Source: Candidatus Bathyarchaeota archaeon
GTDB taxonomy: Archaea > Thermoproteota > Bathyarchaeia > Bathyarchaeales > Bathycorpusculaceae
Assembly: GCA_026014845.1 (NCBI GenBank)
Contig: JAOZHM010000264.1
Coordinates: 1 to 6,913, forward strand
Length of the DNA: 6,913 nucleotides
Direction of reading: 5' to 3'
Positions 1-5,794 of this stretch are shown piece by piece; within the stretch, counting starts at the first letter, position 1; each line of letters opens with the position of its first letter. A model generated the notes under the pieces. That model was not told the origin of the DNA, did no database searches, and saw only the letters and a program-made list of their open reading frames with translations. The translations under genes and the position numbers were made by a program.

Positions 1-564
1 AGCTCGGCTTGCCTTCGGTTTCACTATCCTCACAATCCCAAAATGTTGCTTCAATTCTTTAATAAAATCGTTGAGCATGTCTCCTTCGAAAGCTTTTACA
101 AAAAAGTTTCCGGAAGGTTTGAGCGTTTTTAATGCTATTTTTAGTGCTTGTTGGGCTAGGTCTATTTGGCGGGCATGATCCACCTCCCATATTCCAGATA
201 TGTTTGGCGAGGCATCTGAAATTACAGCGTCAGCCTTTCTTGGAAGGAACTCCAATATTTGCTGCAGCGTTTCTTCTTCTGTTATGTCACCTATTATCGT
301 TCGAACATTATGTTGTGAGAAAGGTTCAATAGATTTTAGGTCAACGCCTAAAACAAAACCTTTGGACCCGACAATTTTTCTTGCTGCTTGAACCCAACCG
401 CCTGGTGCCGCACCCAAATCAATGACGACGTTACCGTTTTCTATAAAATGATATTTTTTCACGGCTTGAAACAGTTTGTAGGCTGCCCTAGAACGATATT
501 TCTCTTCTTTCGCCTTTTTGTAGTAATGATCTCTTTTCCGTTCTCGTACCCATGCTTTGGGCAA
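1..564 (-). CDS. rlmE: 23S rRNA (uridine-2'-O-)-methyltransferase, RlmE/FtsJ family (3' end cut by window edge)
   Basis: SAM-dependent methyltransferase expected to 2'-O-methylate a uridine in the 23S rRNA A loop (family knowledge). The reverse strand reads 188 codons without a stop and runs off the left edge. The N-terminus (PKAWVRERKRDHYYKKAKEE, residues 2-21) is typical of archaeal RlmE. Next comes SRAAYKL with the first catalytic lysine at K30, the SAM-binding motif DLGAAPGGW at 49-57, ISDASPN with catalytic D117, and FVKAFEG with catalytic K157. The fourth member of the K-D-K-E tetrad should lie just past the edge, after KPKASRA. The start is chosen as TTG at 564: an in-frame stop lies four codons upstream, and AGGTGA (574-579) sits 9 bases before it. 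It follows the TFE-beta gene by 2 bases, so the two are probably co-transcribed and translationally coupled. Only the C-terminal tail is missing. Confidence 0.95.
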   Translation of the reverse strand, partial: MPKAWVRERKRDHYYKKAKEEKYRSRAAYKLFQAVKKYHFIENGNVVIDLGAAPGGWVQAARKIVGSKGFVLGVDLKSIEPFSQHNVRTIIGDITEEETLQQILEFLPRKADAVISDASPNISGIWEVDHARQIDLAQQALKIALKTLKPSGNFFVKAFEGDMLNDFIKELKQHFGIVRIVKPKASRA

Positions 565-566
565 AA

Positions 567-944
567 TTAGCTGTCACCTAATTCGCTGGATTCGTCTTCG
601 GTTAGAAATAAAAGCCATTCTGTGAGTTTTTCGCAGTTTTGCGGTGAAATATTGCTTGCCGAGCCGCATCTTGGGCTTTCTGGGCACATTAAACATGGAC
701 AGTCTGATATAGAATCTATTGATGTTGGGAGCCTTTTTGGATAAAGCCTATAGGTCCATCTTCCGTTGCAGAGTTCCTTTTCTCTGCGGATTAGTCCCTT
801 ACCCTCCAGCTTTAGGGCTATTCTTGAGCCTTCTCTACTGCTCCCCCCCAGTTTTCGCCATAGCTCCGTCTGGAGCACACCTTGACAAGCGTTGTTTATT
901 ATGAATTGCAAGGCTTTTTGTTCCAATTCAGTGCGTTTCGGCAT
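567..944 (-). CDS. Transcription factor TFE-beta (RPC34/RPC39-like winged-helix protein with probable Fe-S cluster)
   Basis: A protein of 125 residues from ATG 944. Residues about 5-70 form a winged-helix domain: an N-terminal helix (ELEQKALQFIIN), LQTELWRKLGGSSREGSRIALKLEGKGLIRRE as helix-turn-helix plus wing entry in two adjoining parts, and a wing strand (RWTYRLYP). A C-terminal cysteine cluster follows: C82, C84, C87, C93 and C104, with the tail ISPQNCEKLTEWL (99-111). This C-x2-C-P-x4-C...ISPxxC...EWL pattern is what I recall for archaeal TFE-beta and human RPC39, where four cysteines hold a 4Fe-4S cluster. TFE-beta pairs with TFE-alpha and helps open promoter DNA for RNA polymerase. An upstream in-frame TTG at 959 would add five residues; the ATG is preferred because a TATA-like box at about 970-979 would place transcription start near 948. 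First gene of a unit with rlmE. The fold call is firm; the TFE-beta name rests on motif memory without a search. A generic winged-helix regulator is the alternative. Confidence 0.8.
   Translation of the reverse strand: MPKRTELEQKALQFIINNACQGVLQTELWRKLGGSSREGSRIALKLEGKGLIRREKELCNGRWTYRLYPKRLPTSIDSISDCPCLMCPESPRCGSASNISPQNCEKLTEWLLFLTEDESSELGDS
574..579 (-). promoter_or_regulatory. Shine-Dalgarno site for rlmE
   Basis: AGGTGA on the minus strand lies within the last codons of the TFE-beta gene, 9 bases before the TTG start of rlmE. It matches the anti-SD end of archaeal 16S rRNA well and is the main argument for the TTG start. Confidence 0.65.
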
Positions 945-968
945 TCTTATCAGATCCAAGCTTTCTAC

Positions 969-981
969 CTTAATATATATG
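969..981 (-). promoter_or_regulatory. Putative TATA box for the TFE-beta/rlmE unit
   Basis: Minus strand reads ATATATATTAAG. Its centre (about 975) lies some 31 bases before the ATG at 944, which suits an archaeal promoter with a leader of only a few bases. Assigned by spacing and composition only. Confidence 0.45.
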
Positions 982-984
982 TGG

Positions 985-996
985 TTTTAAATAAAA
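985..996 (+). promoter_or_regulatory. Putative TATA box for the kae1-bud32 unit
   Basis: TTTTAAATAAAA, centred near 990 and 23 bases before the GTG start of kae1. An archaeal TATA box normally lies about 26-27 bases before transcription start, so the kae1 message is predicted to be leaderless or nearly so. No good Shine-Dalgarno site precedes the GTG, which agrees. Confidence 0.55.
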
Positions 997-1012
997 ATGT
1001 GTATGTTGAAGG

Positions 1013-2044
1013 GTGGCAAAATTGAAGGGAAAAAAGACCAGGGAATCCTACTGTCTAGGAATCGAATCAACAGCGGATGACTTTAGCGTCGGAATATCAA
1101 CATTCAACGGAAAAATATTGGCAAACATTATAAGCGCCTACATTCCGCCAGAAGGAGGGATACATCCACGAGAGGCAGCGAGACACCACGCAAAAGTGGC
1201 AAATAAAGTCCTAGAAGAAGCCTTTAAAAAAGCAGGAATAAAACCCATGGATTTGTCTATCATAGCATTCTCTCAAGGTCCAGGTCTCGGTCCATGTCTC
1301 CGCACAGGCGCAACTGTGGCGAGAGCCCTAGCTTCTTATCTGGACATCCCCCTCGTGGGGGTTAACCACTGTGTTGCGCACATAGAAATTGGAAAACTTA
1401 AAACAGGGGCTGAGGACCCGGTTACGTTGTATGTTTCTGGGGGAAACACCATAGTTTCAGCGTTTGATTCTGGTCGCTACAGGGTTTTTGGCGAGACTTT
1501 AGATGTTGCCCTTGGAAACTGTTTAGATGTTTTTGCGAGAGAGGCTGGACTGCGTCAAAGGGTTGGTGAGCCTTTTGGGGCTGTCGTTGAGAAATTTGCT
1601 GCCAATGGAAAGAAGCTGATCCATCTGCCTTACACGGTTAAGGGTATGGACATGTCCTTCAGCGGCTTATTGACTGCCGCTATTAATCTACTCAAAAAGG
1701 GAGAGCACAAGCTTGAGGACTTATGCTACAGTCTTCAAGAAACAGTGTTCTCCATGGTTACTGAGGTTACTGAACGGGCTTTGGCACACATAGAGAAAAA
1801 AGAAGTGTTGTTGACTGGTGGAGTGGCAGCCAACAAAAGACTGCAGTCAATGATTAAGGCTATAGCAGAAGAGCACGACGCTGAGTTTTCTGTTATGCCA
1901 AAGGAATTTGCAATTGATAATGGTGCCATGATTGCGTGGACAGGCGTATTAGCCTACAGGCATGGTGTTGTTACACCGATTGAGAAAAGCTTTGTAAAGT
2001 TGAGGTGGCGGCTTGATGAGGTTGAAGTCCCTTGGGTGAAATAA
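1013..2044 (+). CDS. kae1: KEOPS complex catalytic subunit Kae1, tRNA N6-threonylcarbamoyladenosine synthase
   Basis: Transfers threonylcarbamoyl from TC-AMP to A37 of tRNAs that read ANN codons, as the catalytic subunit of cytoplasmic KEOPS (Kae1-Bud32-Pcc1-Cgi121). It has 343 residues, close to the family's usual length for a Kae1 not fused to Bud32. ASKHA-fold motifs appear in order: CLGIESTADDFSVGI (14-28), HPREAARHHA (51-60), NHCVAHIE (118-125), YVSGGNT (140-146), GETLDVALGNCLDVFARE (160-177), KGMDMSFSGLLTAA (210-223), LLTGGVAANKRL (266-277) and AIDNGAMIAW (300-309). H119, H123, Y140 and D302 match the metal ligands of the family. Oddities: the usual archaeal STAHT near the N-terminus is STADD, and the usual FPGGPKVEKLA loop reads RQRVGEPFGAVVEKFA, about four residues longer and without GGP. 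The GTG start follows an in-frame stop at 1007-1009; TTG 1022 is the only nearby alternative. It overlaps bud32, so the two products are probably made together. Confidence 0.96.
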   Translation: MAKLKGKKTRESYCLGIESTADDFSVGISTFNGKILANIISAYIPPEGGIHPREAARHHAKVANKVLEEAFKKAGIKPMDLSIIAFSQGPGLGPCLRTGATVARALASYLDIPLVGVNHCVAHIEIGKLKTGAEDPVTLYVSGGNTIVSAFDSGRYRVFGETLDVALGNCLDVFAREAGLRQRVGEPFGAVVEKFAANGKKLIHLPYTVKGMDMSFSGLLTAAINLLKKGEHKLEDLCYSLQETVFSMVTEVTERALAHIEKKEVLLTGGVAANKRLQSMIKAIAEEHDAEFSVMPKEFAIDNGAMIAWTGVLAYRHGVVTPIEKSFVKLRWRLDEVEVPWVK

Positions 2045-2694
2045 AACAGCCACTTTTAGTTAAGAAGGGCGCAGAAGCCAGTTTATATCTTGCAGATTGG
2101 CACGGTAGAAAGGTGATGATGAAAAAGCGTTTGCCAAAGAAATATCGGTTATCAGAACTAGATGAACAGATTAAAACCTATAGAACAACTCATGAACCCC
2201 AATTAATCCATAAAGCCAAAAAAACTGGAGTACCCACACCCACAATATTTCTGGTTGACGTTAAAAACGCCACAATCATAATGGAGTTCATAGAAGGGAA
2301 ACAAGTAAAACAGTTGTTGAGCGAAGTTTCTAAGAGCGAAAGACAGCATTTATGCTTTAAAATCGGAGAATTAATAGGTAGACTTCATAAAAACGGAGTA
2401 ATTCACGGCGATTTGACAACATCAAACATGATTCTCAATTCTGAAGGAAAGATCTTCTTCGTGGACTTCGGACTTGGGGAAAAATCAAAGGAACTGGAGG
2501 CCAGAGGAGTTGATTTGCACCTTATGAAGAGGGCTCTGCAAAGCACACATTTCAGATTCGCAGAAGAGTGTTTTGACACTGTGATTGAGGGCTATTCTAA
2601 GGTGTTAGGCTCTGAAACTGCGAAAAACGTTTTAGATAAAATCAAGCAGATAGAGAGAAGAGGACGTTATATTGCTGAAAGAAAAGGTGACTGA
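2032..2694 (+). CDS. bud32: KEOPS complex kinase/ATPase subunit Bud32
   Basis: A small atypical protein kinase (piD261/Bud32 family) that acts mainly as an ATPase within KEOPS and contacts Kae1. The product has 220 residues. GAEASLY (13-19) is the shortened glycine-loop region typical of Bud32; K31/K32 in MKKRLPKKYR supply the ATP lysine; MEFIEG (84-89) is the hinge. HGDLTTSN (125-132) is the catalytic loop, with D127 and N132, and DFG begins at D145. The tail RRGRY (209-213) is the conserved Bud32 C-terminal signature. The start is TTG 2032, inside the end of kae1 with a 13-base overlap in another frame; GAGGT (2018-2022) lies 9 bases upstream as a ribosome site. In some archaea the two proteins are fused; here they are separate and overlapping, because kae1 has its own TAA at 2042. 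All catalytic residues are present. Confidence 0.95.
   Translation: MGEIKQPLLVKKGAEASLYLADWHGRKVMMKKRLPKKYRLSELDEQIKTYRTTHEPQLIHKAKKTGVPTPTIFLVDVKNATIIMEFIEGKQVKQLLSEVSKSERQHLCFKIGELIGRLHKNGVIHGDLTTSNMILNSEGKIFFVDFGLGEKSKELEARGVDLHLMKRALQSTHFRFAEECFDTVIEGYSKVLGSETAKNVLDKIKQIERRGRYIAERKGD
2685..2690 (+). promoter_or_regulatory. Shine-Dalgarno site for the VOC gene
   Basis: AGGTGA lies 7 bases before ATG 2698 and inside the final codons of bud32. Together with the 3-base gap between the genes it argues that the VOC gene is translated as part of the kae1-bud32 message. Confidence 0.6.
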
Positions 2695-2697
2695 TAA

Positions 2698-3099
2698 ATG
2701 ATAAAAACTGTTTGGAGCATAACCTTTCATGTTTCAAATCTAGAAAAAGCGGCAAGATTCTATGAAGAAACATTAGGCCTAGAAAAGAAGTATGAATACT
2801 CAAGTTATGTTGGCTTTGAATGTGGTGGAGTGGAAATCGGATTAGCACCAAAAATCACAGAAGGACAAAAAGTAAGTCCATTGTCGCCTTCCGTGGAGTT
2901 TCTTGTAGATGATGTGGAAAAAGTCTACAGGGAACTGAAGAATAGGGGAGTAAATTTCATCAAAGAATTGCATGAGGAACCTTGGGGCGGAAAACAAGCA
3001 ACCTTCACGGACCCAGATGGTAACATCCTGGAAATAACGCAGATAAACTGGAAAAAGTACTTCACTGTGTCAGCTGAAGGCGCTGACAGAAAGTCGTGA
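2698..3099 (+). CDS. VOC (glyoxalase/bleomycin-resistance/dioxygenase) superfamily protein, substrate unknown
   Basis: A protein of 133 residues with one pair of beta-alpha-beta-beta-beta modules, the normal size for a two-module VOC protein that works as a dimer. Module one starts ITFHVSNLEKAARFYEETLGL (8-28, shown here as its opening strand and helix), with the usual first metal ligand H11 and E46 in GVEIGLA. Module two has SVEFLVDDVEKVYRELKNRG (65-84) and ends TDPDGNILEITQ (104-115) with E112 as the usual last ligand. At the position where glyoxalase I carries its third ligand, usually histidine, this protein has S65, or E67 two residues on, so a glyoxalase I reaction cannot be assumed. 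Members of this superfamily include lyases, epimerases, dioxygenases and drug-binding proteins. It is 3 bases after bud32 and 6 before the diphosphatase gene, so almost certainly co-transcribed. The final 18 or so residues (YFTVSAEGADRKS) extend past the fold. Confidence 0.85.
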   Translation: MIKTVWSITFHVSNLEKAARFYEETLGLEKKYEYSSYVGFECGGVEIGLAPKITEGQKVSPLSPSVEFLVDDVEKVYRELKNRGVNFIKELHEEPWGGKQATFTDPDGNILEITQINWKKYFTVSAEGADRKS

Positions 3100-3105
3100 G
3101 GCAAA

Positions 3106-3696
3106 ATGAATTTTCAATTGAAAGGAAAAGTCATATTTTTTGCAACAGACAACATCCACAAGTTTGACGAAGCCCGCAAGGTGTTGGTTGAGTATAAGAT
3201 AGCAGTGGGCATGCTTAGAGCTAAAGCCTTAGAGATTCAAAGCGACGACCTAGAAGAAATCGCAAAAACAAGTGTTTTGGACGCGTTTAAACGATGCAAT
3301 CTGCCCTTGATAGTAGAAGACGCAGGATTATTCATAGACGCGTTAAACGGATTCCCAGGACCATACGCCGCTTATGTTTATAGAACAATAGGCAACAAGG
3401 GCTTACTGAAACTTATGGAAAACATCGAAAACAGAAAGGCTACATTCCATTCAGTAATAGCATACTATTCAGCAGAGTTAAAGTCGCCAATATACTTCAA
3501 GGGGGAAGTTGCCGGAGAAATAGCAAAAGAGGAAAGAAGAGGAAAACGTGAATCAGGGTTTGGTTTTGACCCCATATTCAAACCAGCAGAGAGCAACGAA
3601 ACATTTGCTGAAATGACCATCATGAAGAAAAACAAGTATTCCCACAGGGCTCAAGCTCTAAGAAAATTCGCCGAATGGCACCACAAATCGCCATGA
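3106..3696 (+). CDS. XTP/dITP diphosphatase, RdgB/HAM1 (ITPase) family
   Basis: Hydrolyses non-canonical purine triphosphates (dITP, ITP, XTP) to the monophosphate and pyrophosphate, keeping deaminated bases out of DNA and RNA. It has 196 residues, the normal family length. FFATDNIHKFDEA (11-23) is the N-terminal substrate loop; most members have ATGN or ATSN here, and this one has ATDN. LIVEDAGLFIDALNGFPGPYAAYV (68-91, given here only as landmarks) holds E71 and D72 of the catalytic metal site and the GFPGPY signature. GFGFDPIF (151-158) and SHRAQAL (179-185) are the base-recognition motifs. The start is ATG 3106, 6 bases after the VOC stop, with GAGG at 3098-3101 just upstream. It is the last gene of the kae1 unit. 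In archaea HAM1 genes are found near KEOPS genes in other genomes as I recall, but that link cannot be tested here. Confidence 0.95.
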   Translation: MNFQLKGKVIFFATDNIHKFDEARKVLVEYKIAVGMLRAKALEIQSDDLEEIAKTSVLDAFKRCNLPLIVEDAGLFIDALNGFPGPYAAYVYRTIGNKGLLKLMENIENRKATFHSVIAYYSAELKSPIYFKGEVAGEIAKEERRGKRESGFGFDPIFKPAESNETFAEMTIMKKNKYSHRAQALRKFAEWHHKSP

Positions 3697-3707
3697 CAAA
3701 ATCACAA

Positions 3708-3730
3708 AAAATTATTTGATCAATAATTTT
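3708..3730. repeat. Perfect 9-bp AT-rich inverted repeat abutting the rpsO promoter
   Basis: AAAATTATT (3708-3716), five bases TGATC, then AATAATTTT (3722-3730). The right arm runs into the TATA-like box of rpsO. It could be an operator for a dimeric regulator, a weak hairpin ending the upstream unit, or chance in AT-rich DNA. Confidence 0.5.
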
Positions 3731-3736
3731 AAATAT
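3727..3736 (+). promoter_or_regulatory. Putative TATA box for rpsO
   Basis: TTTTAAATAT. Its centre near 3731 predicts transcription start at about 3757, giving a leader of some 20 bases that includes GGGA (3767-3770) six bases before ATG 3777. This supports rpsO being a separate unit from the kae1 operon. Confidence 0.55.
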
Positions 3737-3776
3737 CTGTCTTCACTCGCTCATACAGAGTTCAAAGGGACAAGCA

Positions 3777-4217
3777 ATGCCAAAGAAGAAAAAAGGAAGA
3801 TCCCATTCAACAAGACCAGCCAGCAAACGTCCTCCAAGCTGGTGCAAATACCAGCCAGAAGAAGTAGAAGCCCTAGTCATTAAACTAGCAAAAGACGGCC
3901 ATCCTCCAAGCCGTATAGGAACAATCCTAAGAGACCAATATGCAATTCCATTGGTTAAACCCTTCACTGGAAAAGCAATAACGCAAATACTCAAGGAGGC
4001 AGAGCTTGCACCTTCGATACCTGAAGACCTTGGAGACTTGTTGAAAAAGGCTGCAAGTCTTACTGCACACCTTGAGAAAAACAGAAAAGACCTTCACAAT
4101 AGAAGATCTCTTCAAGTTGTTGAAGCAAAAATCCGCAAACTCTCAAGATATTACAAACGCAAAGGCATTTTGCCGCCTAACTGGAAGTACCAAGCAAAAA
4201 CAGTAACCATAGTCTAG
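3777..4217 (+). CDS. rpsO: Small-subunit ribosomal protein uS15 (archaeal/eukaryotic type)
   Basis: Binds the central domain of 16S rRNA and takes part in an intersubunit bridge. The product has 146 residues. It has the basic archaeal N-terminal extension (MPKKKKGRSHSTRP) and RPPSWCKYQPEEVEALVIKL (18-37), then GHPPSRIGTILRDQYAIP. The shared uS15 core helices are at about 80-135, with LTAHLEKNRKDLHNRRSLQ and KIRKLSRYYKRKGILPPNW (118-136). The bacterial protein, about 89 residues, covers only this second part. The start is the ATG after GGGA. Likely transcribed alone or with the DHH nuclease gene downstream, although a TATA-like box before the latter suggests its own promoter. Confidence 0.97.
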   Translation: MPKKKKGRSHSTRPASKRPPSWCKYQPEEVEALVIKLAKDGHPPSRIGTILRDQYAIPLVKPFTGKAITQILKEAELAPSIPEDLGDLLKKAASLTAHLEKNRKDLHNRRSLQVVEAKIRKLSRYYKRKGILPPNWKYQAKTVTIV

Positions 4218-4260
4218 TAAGTTGCTCAATAGGTTTCAATGTTAAAAACTATAGGGGCTA

Positions 4261-4285
4261 GAATTTTCTTCACTGGAAAAAATTC
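4261..4285. repeat. Imperfect hairpin (10 bp stem, 1-base bulge) between rpsO and the DHH nuclease gene
   Basis: GAATTTT-C-TTC, loop ACTG, then GAA-AAAATTC: ten pairs with C4268 unpaired. It lies 44 bases after the rpsO stop and about 19 bases before the TATA-like box of the next gene. Either the 3' end structure of the rpsO message or an operator is possible. Nothing else recognisable occupies 4218-4303. Confidence 0.45.
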
Positions 4286-4303
4286 GCGGAGCGTATAGTC
4301 ATT

Positions 4304-4313
4304 CTTAAATAAA
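4304..4313 (+). promoter_or_regulatory. Putative TATA box for the recJ-like/pcc1 unit
   Basis: CTTAAATAAA, centred near 4309 and so predicting transcription start near 4335. That falls beside the GTG at 4334 and just before ATG 4343, so a leaderless or very short-leader message is expected. Confidence 0.5.
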
Positions 4314-4342
4314 ACAGACTCTCTAGCCTAATCGTGGTGTCT

Positions 4343-5794
4343 ATGGCTTTAGACGAGAAGCAAATCACGGATTTCTTGGATTCAGCTTCACAGGCTGCTA
4401 AAACAATATTGGAAACTGTTAAGGAAAACGGGGTTATCCACGTTTTTTCGCATTTAGATGCTGACGGTCTTGCGGCTGCTGGAATCATTGGACGAGCCTT
4501 GTTTAGGCTTGACGCAAGATTTCGCATCAGGATAACTCAGTGGATTAACGACAAGACTATAGAGGAAATGCTGTCAGAAAAGCCGCAACTCATAGTTCTC
4601 ACAGACTTGGGAAGCGGTTACATTGACTTGTTAAATGAGAAGCTCTCGGATTTCAAAATCGTCATTCTGGACCACCACCAAGTAAGTGGAGAAAAAACAG
4701 CCAATATTGTGCATGTGAACCCGCATCTTTATGAGATAGATGGAGCACGGGACATTAGCGGCTCAGGCGTTGCTTATTTCGCAGCTAAAGCAATAGATAA
4801 GGCTAACATTGACTCGGCACCCATAGCTGTGGTTGGAGCCCTTGGAGACATGCAAGACAAATATGACCAGCGAATGCTTGGAGGGCTAAACGAAAAAATA
4901 GTTGAAGACGCAAAAAGCACGGGGCTTTTAACTGTTGAAAAAGACCTGATATTTTTCGGCAGAGAAACACGTCCGATTCACAGAACATTGGCGTCTACAA
5001 CCAATCCGTTTATCCCGGGCATAAGCGGTGAAGAAGACAAGAGCCTAGCCTTTCTAGTAAGCCTAGACATCAAACCGAAGCGCGGCGACAAATGGCGAGC
5101 TTTAAGGGATCTTTCTGAAGAAGAGAAGAAAAGGTTGTGCTCAGCCCTTGCAGACTATTTGTTATCAAAAGGTTTACACTATGAAGTTTCAAATCTTATT
5201 GGACACGTTTACATTTTAAGCCGTGAGGAACCTTGGACCCCTCTTAGAGACGCAAGGGAATTCTCTGTTTTGCTTAACGGAACTGGGCGCATGAACAAGC
5301 CAAGTCTCGGCGTAGCCGTGTGCATGGGTGACAGAGGCTCAGCCCTCGAAGAAGCAAACAAGGTGTTAAGAGAGTACAGAAGAACACTCGGCAAGTATCT
5401 TGGATGGGTTATGGAAAAACCTGAGAGAATGGAGGAGTTACAAAACATATATGTTGTTCACGGTGAAGACTTCCTAGAAGATAAAATAGTGGGGGCAATC
5501 TCATCTATTCTTTCATCAAGTCTTCCAAATCCTGAAAAACCGTTAATTATGTACGCCAATGTGAAAGAGGAAGAAATAGCGAAGTTTTCGGCAAGAACAG
5601 TAGATATGGTAACCCACAAGGGAGTTAACCTTGGACAAGTTATGCAGATTGCTGCTGAAAAATTTCTAGGAAAAGGCGGAGGACACAATATAGCAGCAGG
5701 AGCACAAGTTCCCATAAAGAACATCAAGCTCTTCATAAAACTTGTTGATGAACTTGTTGGAAAACAGCTGAAAGGCGAGAAAAATGGAAGCTGA
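4343..5794 (+). CDS. RecJ/GAN-like single-strand nuclease, DHH-DHHA1 phosphoesterase family
   Basis: The archaeal relative of RecJ and Cdc45, expected to degrade single-stranded DNA (or RNA) with Mn2+ and, in several archaea, to bind the GINS-MCM replicative helicase. Numbered from ATG 4343 it has 483 residues. The DHH domain shows SHLDADG with H37, D39 and D41, LTDLGSG with D88, LDHHQ with D110-H111-H112, and VGALGDMQD with D169. A linker of about 200 residues follows, and the DHHA1 domain ends in GKGGGHNIAAGA with GGGH at 445-448, the substrate-binding loop. Every metal ligand of the active form is present, so this is not a degenerate Cdc45-like copy. Two GTG codons (4334, 4337) lie in frame just upstream; GTG 4334 coincides with the predicted transcription start, so a start there, three residues longer, is quite possible. 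pcc1 overlaps its end. Whether it is the replisome GAN or a repair RecJ paralogue cannot be decided from one copy. Confidence 0.92.
   Translation: MALDEKQITDFLDSASQAAKTILETVKENGVIHVFSHLDADGLAAAGIIGRALFRLDARFRIRITQWINDKTIEEMLSEKPQLIVLTDLGSGYIDLLNEKLSDFKIVILDHHQVSGEKTANIVHVNPHLYEIDGARDISGSGVAYFAAKAIDKANIDSAPIAVVGALGDMQDKYDQRMLGGLNEKIVEDAKSTGLLTVEKDLIFFGRETRPIHRTLASTTNPFIPGISGEEDKSLAFLVSLDIKPKRGDKWRALRDLSEEEKKRLCSALADYLLSKGLHYEVSNLIGHVYILSREEPWTPLRDAREFSVLLNGTGRMNKPSLGVAVCMGDRGSALEEANKVLREYRRTLGKYLGWVMEKPERMEELQNIYVVHGEDFLEDKIVGAISSILSSSLPNPEKPLIMYANVKEEEIAKFSARTVDMVTHKGVNLGQVMQIAAEKFLGKGGGHNIAAGAQVPIKNIKLFIKLVDELVGKQLKGEKNGS

Noticed and set aside
132..904. Plus-strand open frames of 60-66 codons opposite rlmE and TFE-beta
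   Set aside because: They are shadows of the two minus-strand genes, whose protein motifs are unambiguous.
1550..1610. Compensating frameshifts in kae1 as the cause of the missing GGP motif
   Set aside because: The other two forward frames across this stretch give no GGP-containing peptide and one soon hits a stop, while the nucleotide-contact positions still align in the native frame.
2030..2046. A Kae1-Bud32 fusion, as in some archaea
   Set aside because: kae1 ends with its own TAA at 2042-2044, and bud32 is in a different frame with a 13-base overlap and a ribosome site.
4270..5736. Several minus-strand open frames of 61-92 codons opposite the DHH nuclease gene
   Set aside because: All lie antisense to a gene with intact catalytic motifs and have cysteine-, serine- and leucine-rich products typical of shadow frames.
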